Shown one piece after another: positions 8,886-17,766 of a DNA stretch of 64,000 bases (position 1 is the stretch's first letter; every line of letters begins with the position of its first letter). Under the pieces are notes generated by a model. It had not been told where the DNA came from, did not search any database, and saw only the letters and a list, made by a program, of their open reading frames with translations. This stretch comes from Vulcanisaeta distributa JCM 11217 (GTDB lineage Archaea; Thermoproteota; Thermoprotei; Thermoproteales; Thermocladiaceae): positions 124,001-188,000 of the forward strand of contig NZ_BBBJ01000001.1 in the NCBI RefSeq assembly GCF_001316005.1, in the 5' to 3' direction. The translations under genes and the position numbers were made by a program.

Positions 8886-10330
8886 TCACTTCGCGAATTG
8901 GTTATATCCAGAGGCATTGACGTTATAGTAAGTTAAGTCCCAGGTGGGTGGTGCACTTAATTCGAAGGGTATCATGTAGCTGGCGGGTAACGTAGCTGTG
9001 GTTCCGTTTAGGAATGTAACCTCTATATCGAACATGGTCCCATTAAACACATAGTCATATATTGGGTATTTAGTATATGCGTACTGGAACTCAAGCTGCG
9101 TATATGTCGCAAAGAATGGCGTCCCGCTATACGGTATTGCGTGTATCCATAGCGTGCTCGTGTTATAATCATAAATCTCAAAGACTATCTCCTTAGCCGT
9201 CATGTTATAGTAAATCATTAATTTAAGTAATGTGTTGTTCGGCGTTGGTACGCCAGATAGCACGGCTGGGTTCATCGTGGTCTCGTTGAAGTAGTAATGG
9301 GCTATGCAGTTCTTGCCAGGCACGTACCAGGGAGCAATGGTACCATTCGGGTCCAGGTCAACACCTATCTGGAAGAAGCCTACGCACGATGACCTGGTGG
9401 CTCCGTAATAATTCATGGCATTTATCTGGAAACTCAGTATACCGACCTGCGGCGTGTTCCAGTACCTAAGTAATACTAGTGCGGTTAGGTTATAGAATGG
9501 TGGTAATAGAGTGACGAGGAGACCTGATCCCTGTCCGTAGCCCTCCATATTATTGTACTTCTGCAGGTATATGGGTATCTCAAGGCTTGTGACTATTATG
9601 TCAGTGTAATAGACAGTCCCGCTTGTCGTGATTATAGCCGCCGTGTAGTAATTACCTGCGTCCGGCACAGAAACCTCAAAGGGTGGCTCATCGGTCTGGT
9701 CAACAAATACCTGCATAACCCAGCCAGCGGTTTTATTATATGGAGTGCTGGCGTTGAATACGTTAACCATTATGAAGACCCAACCAGGTGGGTAAAGCGC
9801 GTTTGATAGGCTTGATAAGGAAACCACGGGCTTTAGGTCCGTTAGATTTGGACCAGCCCACACATAACCATTAGCAACACCGACTACGGCGACAGGCTCA
9901 TACTTACTATTCACCAAGCCAAAGAATCCACTACCACCATCACCGTAATAAATCGCCACCTGGAAAGATAGGAATTGATCACCCCTAACTATTAATGATG
10001 GATTAACAATATCAACCTGGGGGGGCTCGCCACTCATAGCCGTAGACTCAAGTGCAGGTTCACCCCAATAATTGGGTTGAGTAACTATTACCGGCGTTTG
10101 CCCACTAATGTTTATCCACCCATAATAACTAAGCGGTTCGCTAACGTACTCAAAGTTAGACACGTAGCGAAGGCGCCAACGAGGGATGCCGCAGGTGCCA
10201 TCCTCGGCAATGGTTCATGTATGCGTACTTGTTCATGATGAGGCACGTAGGTATATATCATTAGTATGGTCGTAAGTATTATCGCTGTTATTATCATTAT
10301 TTTTATGGTTTTCCGGTTGCCCTTTGTCAT
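8886..10330 (-). CDS. Large secreted or membrane-anchored protein, unknown (frameshift near N-terminus)
   Basis: Reconstructed length about 480 residues. The N-terminal piece has a basic start (MTKGNRKT) and one hydrophobic segment (IMIITAIILTTILMIYTYV), a signal peptide or anchor. The rest is beta-rich, aromatic and full of N-glycosylation sequons (NIS, NLT, NAS, NKT, NGT, NET, NMT). The frames join near 10165 if GCTACGTGTC had one more G. Repeated strands such as PSLIVRGDQFLSFQVAIYYG suggest a lectin-like (ConA-type) fold, but this is not proven. A thermopsin-type protease was considered and not supported. Likely part of the cell surface. Confidence 0.6.
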
Positions 10331-10378
10331 AAATTAAGTTATTATTTGGCTATTATTTTAAAATTTACTATTTTGAAT

Positions 10379-11038
10379 TCAATCGCCAATCATTGATTTC
10401 TCCTCAGCGGTGACCTCCTCCTCTGAGTCAACGTGTAGTCTCCTTGTTTGTATTCCATCAGGTGTTAATAGTACCATCTTTACCGATGCTCCATCCTCGC
10501 CAAACCTCGTTAAGTACCTAAGAAGTACCTTGTTTGCTAGGACTATGCCTATGTGCTGTGTCTTACCATTTAGCGAGACGCTTTGGTGGTAGTGCCAAAT
10601 CTCCTTCTTAGTTATTATATTGAATTGCTTAACTATGGAGTCCTTATAATCATCGAGGACTAGGTTATAAATGCTTAATACCCTCCATATCCTCTTCGTC
10701 GGGTTTATCTCCCCCCCGTAAATCACCACGACAGGTCTCTCGGTCTTCTTATCCTTAACCCTTGACTGATAAATTGCCGTTATTACGGGTTTCGAATCGA
10801 GCATTAGTAAATCCTTAATTGGTTGCCTATACCTAATTACGGCGGCCATGAATGGCATTAATAGTCTAAATCTAAACTCCACGCCATTCGGTATCTTCAC
10901 ACTGTCGAAATTACAGTTATAGCAGTGAATTCTCACGATGGCCGGTGATGGTTCTATTAACCTCCTTATGAAATCCTGACCTTCCTCAATGAGTTCCTCG
11001 TTGTTCACCTTCTTAGATTCATCATTAATAGCCATCAA
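10379..11038 (-). CDS. Conserved-looking protein of unknown function
   Basis: 219 residues, soluble, with a Cys pair (HCYNCNFD, about 38-45), a basic central region and an acidic tail (DSEEEVTAEEKSMIGD). AAGGTGATAG lies just upstream of the start and resembles a Shine-Dalgarno site. A seven-C run on the plus strand (10711-10717) encodes YGGE in frame. I see no recognisable catalytic motif. Either ATG 11038 or 11035 could be the start. Confidence 0.5.
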   Translation of the reverse strand: MMAINDESKKVNNEELIEEGQDFIRRLIEPSPAIVRIHCYNCNFDSVKIPNGVEFRFRLLMPFMAAVIRYRQPIKDLLMLDSKPVITAIYQSRVKDKKTERPVVVIYGGEINPTKRIWRVLSIYNLVLDDYKDSIVKQFNIITKKEIWHYHQSVSLNGKTQHIGIVLANKVLLRYLTRFGEDGASVKMVLLTPDGIQTRRLHVDSEEEVTAEEKSMIGD

Positions 11039-11161
11039 TATTCTATCACCTTTAGAATTTATTAAATTTATGGTTCATAATGATAATACTGTTCTATGGA
11101 AAATATGCAGATTTTGCACCTTACAAACTACTTTTTAATTGATTCACGAATTAATATTTGT

Positions 11162-11368
11162 ATGGTGGAGTACGAATTAAGGAGGTACATAACCCATGGT
11201 GAAGTAATAATGTGGCCTAGATTAATCGTGAATATTAAGGATCACGTAAGGATAATACTTATCACCAACATATCAAGTAAGGATGAGGTTAGGAGCATTA
11301 GGTGTTCAAGGATTGAATTAATAAGGCACAGACCTATTGCCCAGTGGGCTTCAGGGAATATACAATAA
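11162..11368 (+). CDS. Small protein of unknown function
   Basis: 68 residues from ATG 11162, which lies 26-30 nt after TTTTTAATT (about 11130-11138), fitting a leaderless start better than the upstream ATG at 11096. It begins with a beta-like pattern (EYELRRYITHGEVIMWPRL) and is basic. Its 3' end overlaps the 3' end of the convergent NAD kinase gene by 35 nt. Family not recognised; could be spurious. Confidence 0.4.
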   Translation: MVEYELRRYITHGEVIMWPRLIVNIKDHVRIILITNISSKDEVRSIRCSRIELIRHRPIAQWASGNIQ

Positions 11369-12319
11369 CCTCCTTATTACCCCTAATAATTACCTGTCTC
11401 TGAATCAAACCCTTCCTAATTAGAATGTTCAACGCATTCCTAACAGTCCTACCTGGTAACATCGTCTTCTCAATAATCTCCTTCTGCGTTAATTGACCCT
11501 CATACTCAAGGATCTTAAGTATGAACTTAGCACTTGGTGGCAAATCCATGTTAGCTAATAAACTTATCTTCTTCTCGTAGCGCCCAATGGCGCTTGAGAC
11601 CTCACCAATCCTAATGAGCTTGAGAGGCTTTCCAGATGTTATCTTAACCTCATTACCTACGTAGGTCCTAATACTACCATCAATTATCACCTCAACCTAG
11701 ACCTGGAAATCAAGTCCCTTATTGCGATTATAGAGTCACTGGGCACGATTACCGGCACGCGGGCTAGGTTCGTACTATTAACGGGCACAATCTCAAAGAC
11801 CTGGGCCCTCGAGTGTATTAATGGGCCTCCCGCCGACATGGCATATGCCGTGGAGCCCGTGGGCGTCGATATTATTAGGCCATCGGCGACATCATGCCAT
11901 AGGTACTCATTATTCACGTACAGGCTATACTCAAGAGTTATCGCGCTCCTAGCCGGGAAAATGGCAACCTCATTTATTGCATTTGGTAGTTTCTTCCCCT
12001 TCACGTTCACAGAAAGCCTGAGTATCTCCTCAACATCGTAATTACCACTCATTATCGTCGATAGGGCCTTATCCAGGTTTGCGATATCCACGGAATTCAG
12101 GAAGCTCAGTCCAAAACCCACGGTGAGGACTGGTCCCTCCCATGAATTCAATTTATGAAGGTTCATGATTATGAACCTGTCCGTCCCAACAATGCCTATA
12201 ACATCGTAACTACCAACATCATCGCTCAGCTCAGTGACTACGTTAAATGATGAGTAGTTATTAATTAACTTCTTAACCTCATCAACAACGCTAGGCATCG
12301 TTATCAACAGACCTCTCAT
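11334..12319 (-). CDS. NAD kinase with C-terminal winged-helix domain (frameshift as written)
   Basis: Phosphorylates NAD to NADP. The first ~210 residues contain NEVAIFP, then DGLIISTPTGSTAYAMSAGG, the NAD-kinase signature, and PVNSTNLARVPVIVP. The frame then stops at TGA near 11687, but the family's final strand continues in another frame (VEVIIDGSIRTYVGNEVKI, PLKLIRIGE). One more G in TCTAGGTTGAGG joins them. After the kinase end the same frame continues ~80 residues with a winged helix (LPPSAKFILKILEYEGQLTQ, TVRNALNILIRKGLIQRQ). Such an extension is unusual for NAD kinase. Confidence 0.8.
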
Positions 12320-12413
12320 CTTTGTTAATTATAGAATGCTACAGGAATTTATTTTTTACTATGATCACCTAGGTAATGTATGCCTTAAAAATGCGAGTAA
12401 TTACTCATGCAGG

Positions 12414-12665
12414 ATGCTAACAATGATTGTGGGTGTACTCGGACTACTATTCATCGCAATAGGCTGGGTACTCGCACTAGGTGATGTGCCACCGCTTAGG
12501 TTAACAATACCATACCTAATAGGCAGCGCCCTACTGACGGCGTACTCAGCACTTAATTGGAACCTCATATTCCTAGTACTAAACGGCGCCGCGACAATCC
12601 TATCAGCCATCAATTTAATAAGGAGGGTTAGAATGGGTAAGGTTAATGTTGAAGATCATGGATAA
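12414..12665 (+). CDS. Small three-helix membrane protein (CBU_0592-like)
   Basis: 83 residues with three hydrophobic segments (MIVGVLGLLFIAIGWVLALG, IPYLIGSALLTAYSALNW, LIFLVLNGAATILSAINLI) and a basic tail. Spacing and the WN...VLN pattern resemble the CBU_0592-like small membrane domain, though I cannot confirm this. ATG 12414 is about 27 nt from CCTTAAAA (12383-12390). The 3' end overlaps the likely extended end of the convergent gene. Confidence 0.5.
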   Translation: MLTMIVGVLGLLFIAIGWVLALGDVPPLRLTIPYLIGSALLTAYSALNWNLIFLVLNGAATILSAINLIRRVRMGKVNVEDHG

Positions 12666-13210
12666 CGCCATAAGCTCAAGCACCAAATCGCCCTTTGCAA
12701 CGTATATATCGCCACCATTACTTAGTAATAAGGTTATTGATGAATCAAGAATCAACGTCCCCCCCTAGCAGTACCCCCCCTACCTAACGCTACCGCGCAT
12801 CTGCCTTCACTAGTATTTAGTGCCGCGATTGTATATATCGAACCCGGGATTACCTGATCCTTAACAATTACCTCAGTCACGCCAATAGCGCTGACCACCT
12901 CGGCTTTAACAAAGCCTAACAATGATAACGCCTCATCAACACTCCTCGCATTACCAATTCTCTTAACGAGACTTATTACGGCCGATAATACGCCCCCCCT
13001 CGCAGTACCCCCCCTTTGAATAGGTATTGCCCCCCCTCCATAAGGTAGTAGGGATAAGACGACGGAGCCTTTAACCGTGCATGGCTTACTCACGGAAATT
13101 ATAACACTACGAGGAGACACATTACAATCATTAACCCTAACGATATCCTCACCTAACTCCCTAACCACATCAACCAACCATTGAGGCGGTTCGCCAAATA
13201 CATAAATCAA
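12615..13210 (-). CDS. Unknown protein with repeated RGGTARGG segment (frame uncertain)
   Basis: As written the frame stops at 12752 after RGGTARGGR. If the seven-base run at 12759-12765 were five, it would run on to TAA at 12615 with plausible sequence (ILDSSITLLLSNGGDIYVAK). Total ~198 residues. The segment RGGTARGG occurs twice (about residues 65-72 and 143-150), each time flanked on both sides by seven-base G runs: 12759, 12774, 12993 and 13008. A fifth run lies at 13030. No family recognised. The N-terminus (MIYVFGEPPQWLVDVVRELG) looks like a beta-alpha unit. Confidence 0.45.
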
Positions 13211-13255
13211 TTATGGACCACCACCCTCAACTATTTTAATCGCCCCCCCAAGCAT

Positions 13256-13531
13256 TTACGGTGATCCTAAGAATCCCTTCTCTAACTCCTCAACGTCCTT
13301 CAATATTTCATTTACCGCCTCCTTAATAACATCAAGCGGTGGCTTCCCCTTAGTCTTTATCCTAAACCGAACATTCTGAGTCAATGGGTGGTCTACATCG
13401 TACATCGCATACTCAACATCGGGCCTCTTAAGTAGGTACTCAATTAACGGCGCAAACAACGTATACGTCTCACCCTGCACCACAGCCTCCAGGTAATTGT
13501 CCTCAGCCTTAACAATGCTTATCTTAATCAC
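13256..13531 (-). CDS. rpoL: DNA-directed RNA polymerase subunit L (Rpb11-like)
   Basis: RNA polymerase assembly subunit that pairs with subunit D. The 91 residues contain the Rpb11/L pattern: GETYTLFAPLIEYLLKRPDV, then YAMYDVDHPL, RFRIKTKGKPP and the C-terminal helix EAVNEILKDVEELEKGF. I start it at GTG 13531 (VIKISIVKAEDN) because CTTTTATTTT lies about 26-35 nt upstream and the family begins here. The upstream TTG/ATG options would add a non-conserved extension. It is divergent from a C/D sRNA. Confidence 0.88.
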   Translation of the reverse strand: MIKISIVKAEDNYLEAVVQGETYTLFAPLIEYLLKRPDVEYAMYDVDHPLTQNVRFRIKTKGKPPLDVIKEAVNEILKDVEELEKGFLGSP

Positions 13532-13574
13532 GAAAACAATGTGGAATAGTAGCAAAATAAAAGCTTTAGCTCTA

Positions 13575-13584
13575 GCTTAAAAAT
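13575..13584 (+). promoter_or_regulatory. TATA-like box of the C/D sRNA
   Basis: GCTTAAAAAT lies about 26-30 nt before the predicted 5' end of the C/D sRNA (about 13605), the normal archaeal TATA position. On the other strand the rpoL promoter lies immediately to the left. Confidence 0.5.
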
Positions 13585-13604
13585 AATACATTGAGCGAAT
13601 AACA

Positions 13605-13658
13605 AAGTGATGACAACCCCCGGAACAGACCAATGAAGAATTCACGTACCGACTGACC
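13605..13658 (+). ncRNA. Box C/D small RNA (2'-O-methylation guide)
   Basis: All four boxes occur with canonical spacing: C box GTGATGA (13607-13613), 12-nt guide, D' box CAGA (13626-13629), 4-nt spacer, C' box TGAAGA (13634-13639), 13-nt guide, D box CTGA (13653-13656). Total about 54 nt, the usual archaeal size. A TATA-like box lies at the right distance upstream. The first guide reads CAACCCCCGGAA and the second ATTCACGTACCGA; methylation would fall opposite the fifth base upstream of each D box. Targets not identified here. The D' box is a one-base variant. Confidence 0.72.
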
Positions 13659-13755
13659 ACGCCTAACCCAGTTTTATGAGTTCATTGTTTGCTTTGTCAA
13701 TTCATAACTTAGGAACACTTAATTGCATCTGCTTACTAGTTCCTGCGAATGGTTT

Positions 13756-14897
13756 ATGCTTATTCGTGAGTTGAGGAGGGGGGGCGGTACCCGTGGCTCT
13801 GAGTATGCCTACGTTCTCATTGGTAATGAACTTGTTCATGTCTCTGAGGTTGGTAAGCTTGTTGGGCGTGGTGATGATGAGTACGTATATGAAGTACCGA
13901 GCAATGTCTCGCCTTGGATATACATATTCCGCTTCAGCAGGAGTGGTTATGGTAGTGTCGCTAGATGTCTATCTAGTAGTTACGTGGATATGGTAGATTA
14001 TACAAAGTGTGAGAGTAAGGCTATCGAGGATGCGGTAAATAATTGGCTGAGCAATGTTAGCTTCAGAATTAGAAATCCCGAGTTGAGGGACTTACTGAGT
14101 GAGTTATTTGGCGAGTTCGTGACGATGGCTAATGAGGCAAGGAATTATTGGAGGTCAGTTAATGGTGAATTGAGCTTCATGGGTCATGCCTCTAGGTGCA
14201 TGAATTCTTCACTGACCCGAGGATTTACTACTTCACGGAGTTAAGCATACCGAGTGATGCCGGTAGGGTTAGAGGTGTTAAAACAACAATGTCCCTAATC
14301 TACGAGAATTGGGTAGCCACAAAAGTCGCCGAGGCATTGGGTACGAGGAGGTTGATAAGGAGGAGTTGGGAGACGATTGAATCATTTGTCAATAGACCAG
14401 TAACTATTTGGTTTGAGCAGGGTGGTGAAACAAGCTTCGCAATACTCGACACGCCACATGGCGAATTTACAATGTGGCTAGAATTCCAGGTAAACCCAGC
14501 CATTCATGTATTTCTGGATGCCAATATTGTTCGTGAAAGCGGTAAGTTAGTGTTTGTTAGACCATCAGGTAGAAGGGCTGTTAGGCCTGACATCATTGTT
14601 GTTAGGGGCAGGTTTGACAACGTCACCGACCTCATTAAGTCGGATAAGGAGATTGACCTGCTGATTGAGTGTAAGGCATTACCCTATGGAAATTGGGAGA
14701 ATGATATTAACGAGCAAGTCATACAATATATTAAGCAGTTCAGCCTAGGAGGGCAATACTCGTTACACGCTATACCGTGCCGAATAGCGTAAGAGAGAAA
14801 CTACGTAACAACGGAATTGACACGGCAGAAGACGTAAGACCAGGAGGGGGCAGGTGTTGCCAAGCTTATGGAGTTAATTAAGGGTGTTGATACGTAA
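13756..14897 (+). CDS. Putative PD-(D/E)XK nuclease-fold protein (frameshifts as written)
   Basis: Reconstructed ~380 residues. The first ~150 residues form an unknown N-terminal domain (YVLIGNELVHVSEVGKLVG and following). The C-terminal part carries RPDIIVV, then DLLIECKALPYGNW: an Asp followed by Glu-x-Lys, typical of restriction-like PD-(D/E)XK folds, with a trailing amphipathic helix. Three breaks are repaired by one base each: GGG for GG near 14197, GGGG for GGG near 14749, GGGG for GGGGG near 14845. A seven-G run (13778-13784) is near the start. ATG 13756 chosen. Possibly a McrC- or DUF2357-type defence protein; only the fold is supported. Confidence 0.55.
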
Positions 14898-14946
14898 GTG
14901 TACGGCATTGCAATGCTTTAATATGGGTCTCTTTGTTTTCTTTTGT

Positions 14947-15431
14947 ATGCGTTTTCGTACTTTGGTTTTGATTTTTATGGTTATTATTGTTGTGGCCCTG
15001 GTCCTCGTGTTTTTGTACCCATACATTACCTTTAAGCCTCCTGAGCTCGTCTCGGCTAATTGGGGGGTGTTTCGAGCCAGAGTTCGCTGGTTGATGCTGT
15101 TATTTACTTCAACCTGTGGCTTGAGAATCCAAACCCGTATGCAATAAGTATTGTTTCATCAAGCATCACCGTGTCGTATGACAATGGCGTCACAGTAAGC
15201 CTACAGCCGGAGTACCTGCCGGTTGAGATAATGCCTCACTCGATTAATGTCACGGCATACATGGGAAGTATATCATTAAGCCAAGCAGCCCAGTTCGTTC
15301 TCTCACCACCAACCAGTTATGTAGTCACTTGGCAAGCAACAGTACAGACACCACTCGGCACGAAGACGGTAACATGCACAGCAACGACATACATACAAAC
15401 AAACCAAACAACACAAACATGCACAGGCTGA
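14947..15431 (+). CDS. Membrane-anchored LEA-2/WHy-like protein (frameshift as written)
   Basis: About 161 residues. One N-terminal membrane segment (LVLIFMVIIVVALVLVFLYP) is followed by a beta-sandwich pattern: FNLWLENPNPYAISIVSSSI, PVEIMPHSINVTAYMG, then a Thr-rich tail with NQT sequons. The NPNPY motif after a hydrophobic strand is typical of LEA-2/WHy domains, known in archaea as membrane-anchored proteins of uncertain role. The frames join if the six-G run at 15062-15067 were four. ATG 14947 is about 26 nt after GCTTTAATAT. Confidence 0.65.
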
Positions 15432-15629
15432 ATAATTAGAAATTAGAAATAAGACTGAAGTTGATTGACAGTGCATGAAGTTGGTGCATGGGTTAGGAAT
15501 TAAGGTAATGAGGTCTTAATGATTATCATGCTTGTTTTGTGAAATGTAGTGATATTCTTTTGTTATGTGTCAGTCGTTGGCGAAGTAATCACCAGTCATT
15601 AAAGGGTGCATTCATCATGGGCAAATTAA

Positions 15630-16792
15630 TTACTCGCTGGGTGGTCCTCCGCGTAGTCTTCCTCTCCTCTTTATGTCCCTTGTTCTGTTTATTTCCCTTT
15701 CGATTCTCTTGATTAGGGTTTCAAAGGCGTACCTAACGGCGTTTACTGGGTCCCAATCAACCTCGTTGACCGTGTACGTATTTGCGTTGTCCTTAAGCAT
15801 TATGTGGACGGAGTACTTACTCCTCTTCTCCTCACCTCCCCCCCTCTCATACTTCTTAATGTTTATCTTCATGTCAATTACGTTAGTCATCCTATTAATC
15901 TTAGCGATATAATTCGAAATCACCTTCTCAACTAGTGGCTTAGCATCCTCATCAATCTCAGTGAGCTTTGCCTCAACAGGTATCTCCTCGTAGGGTTTAA
16001 GCACAGCCCTTATTACGTCGTAGCTCGAAACAACACCCACCACGGACTCCCCCCCTGAAACCACGGGCATTCCCGAAATGCCCTTATCAAGCATTAAATT
16101 GACCGTCGTGTAAACATCATCGACTTCATTAACGGTTATTACCGGAGTAGTCGCTATCGCCTTTACAGGGGCCGCGAGTATGTCGTCCTCGGTACCGACA
16201 ACGTCACCCCTCCTGCTACGCCGTGGTATTGACGCATAGTATAATCGCTCAACTATGTCGCGCATTGAAACTATGCCGTAAAGCTTCCCTGAATCAAGCA
16301 CCGGTAGGCGTGTTATTCCATGCCTAATCATGAGCCACTTAGCCCTCGCCACGGCCTCATTGGCGTCAATCGTAATTGCTGGCTTAGACATCACCGATGA
16401 AACCGACGTGCGAGGCAGCATCTTATTATCAAGTAGGTACCTCAATATCTTCTCCCTTGTCAGGATGCCGACAAGCTCATGCTTGAGTCAACCACGGGTA
16501 TCGCCCTAACCCTCAGGGTTAATATCTTAGTCATTGCCTTAACGAGGTCCGAGTCCTGGCTTACTGAGTATGGTGGTGACATGGCGCTTGAGACCTTTGA
16601 TCTAAGGCTAATCCTTCTCTCAAGCAAATCCCTGTAGCTTAGTACGCCCACTAATTTGCCGTTCTCGTTAATGACTGGGACAACCCAAGCTTTATAATCC
16701 CTCATGTCCGAAATTATCTTGGAAATAATGTCCTTGGGCTTTGCAATAACTACTACGTTATCCATGAGTTCACTGACCAGTGGTGTACTCAT
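15630..16792 (-). CDS. Four-CBS protein with C-terminal HPF-like domain; possible ribosome hibernation factor
   Basis: About 387 residues after repairing one break near 16485 (AGCATGAG should be AGCCATGAG, giving SHELVGIL). Four CBS motifs are visible: about residues 6-60, 65-125, 135-195 and 205-270, each with a hydrophobic strand plus GIVSMRDI- or GVLSYRDL-type ends. CBS pairs bind adenine nucleotides. The tail (INRMTNVIDMKINIKKY, KYSVHIMLKDNANTY, WDPVNAVRYAFETLIKRIER) has a beta-beta-alpha pattern like ribosome hibernation factors. From memory, the Pyrobaculum hibernation factor Dri combines CBS motifs with such a domain, so this may be its orthologue. Confidence 0.7.
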
Positions 16793-16868
16793 CAGGAAGT
16801 TGATTTGTAAGGCCCTTTAATAATTTAATTGGGTTATAGTTTTATAGGAGGCGCTGGGTTGTGGCGTG

Positions 16869-17327
16869 ATGGATTGTCAGCAAGCCGTTAACAACGTAAT
16901 ACCCGTAATCCACAACCCAGCCAGTGTGCAGAAATTACTGGATGCGGTGAAGGTCTCACTTGGCTTTGGCTTGAAGACCATAGTGGTCACCAAGGCCGTG
17001 GGTACCGCAGCCCAGCAGGGCGTGCCTGAGGCCTTTAGGCTTGTGCTCAGGTCTGGGGCCACATTGATCGTACTGCCCGACATTAAGGATGCTGTTGAGC
17101 TTCTTCACCCAGACTCTGTATACTTCTTGAGCACTAGGGGGGGTGATTCCATGGGAGATGAGATTAGGGGGGGTAGGGCGTTGATCGTGATTCAAGCGTC
17201 TGATCAGCCATTTACGCAGAGTGAGTTGAGTTTGGGTCGGCAGGTTAAGGTTATTGGTAGGGATGTGGGTAGCACGGCACTGCTAACACTGGCACTTAAT
17301 AAATTGCTTGGGCAGTGTGTTGAATGA
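16869..17327 (+). CDS. Conserved archaeal protein, RecB-family-nuclease-like annotation class
   Basis: 152 residues. The pattern VIHNPASVQKLLDAV, TIVVTKAVGTAAQQGVPEAF, then LIVLPDIKDAVELLHPDSV matches a crenarchaeal family that databases often call RecB-family nuclease, though the fold is probably SPOUT-like; I am not certain of either. Biochemical role unknown. Two seven-G runs (17137-17143, 17167-17173) each add Gly after Arg. ATG 16869 is preceded by AGTTTTATAG at leaderless distance. The next genes encode complex I subunits. Confidence 0.55.
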   Translation: MDCQQAVNNVIPVIHNPASVQKLLDAVKVSLGFGLKTIVVTKAVGTAAQQGVPEAFRLVLRSGATLIVLPDIKDAVELLHPDSVYFLSTRGGDSMGDEIRGGRALIVIQASDQPFTQSELSLGRQVKVIGRDVGSTALLTLALNKLLGQCVE

Positions 17328-17371
17328 GGTTATTACTTAAAAATGTCTCATTACTAGTTCTTTCGGTCACG

Positions 17372-17766
17372 ATGTCAGCCTTCATTGATGCATTGGCAAT
17401 ACTGATAGTGATTGTAATAATAGCCTTGATAACCGATGCCGCGATAATGTACGTATCAAGAGACTTGCCGCAAGAAACCCAAATATATCTAAGCTCCAGA
17501 GGTATGAGGCTGGCAATCCACCGGTTGGTGAGGCTAGGTATGTCTTCCCAATACAGTACGTGGGCTTCCTACTAATGTTCCTGGGTATGGAACCCATAAT
17601 AGTAATATTGTTAATACTATCGTCAGCCGCCGTAATCGCGCTACCAATAACCTACATAATATTGGCAATACTCGTAATAACCCTGCCAAGCATCTATGTT
17701 GGTTATAAATACGCGTTAAAAATGGCGTATCCCAAAGAATTTATAAGAAGGTCAAGCGGTGGGTGA
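17372..17766 (+). CDS. nuoA: NADH-quinone oxidoreductase subunit A (frameshift as written)
   Basis: Membrane subunit of complex I (subunit 3). About 131 residues: a first membrane helix (DALAILIVIVIIALITDAAI), then in the shifted frame the family loop RYEAGNPPVGEARYVFPIQY, then VGFLLMFLGMEPIIVIL and a third helix. A one-base insertion near 17463 (AGAGACTTG to AGAGGACTTG) restores the frame. The loop with E-x-G-x-P-x-G is diagnostic. ATG 17372 fits ACTTAAAAATG at -30. The stop overlaps the nuoB start (GTGA). Confidence 0.82.

Noticed and set aside
8886-10330. Thermopsin protease
   Set aside because: The protein is secreted and beta-rich, but I could not place thermopsin catalytic motifs, so I left it unassigned.
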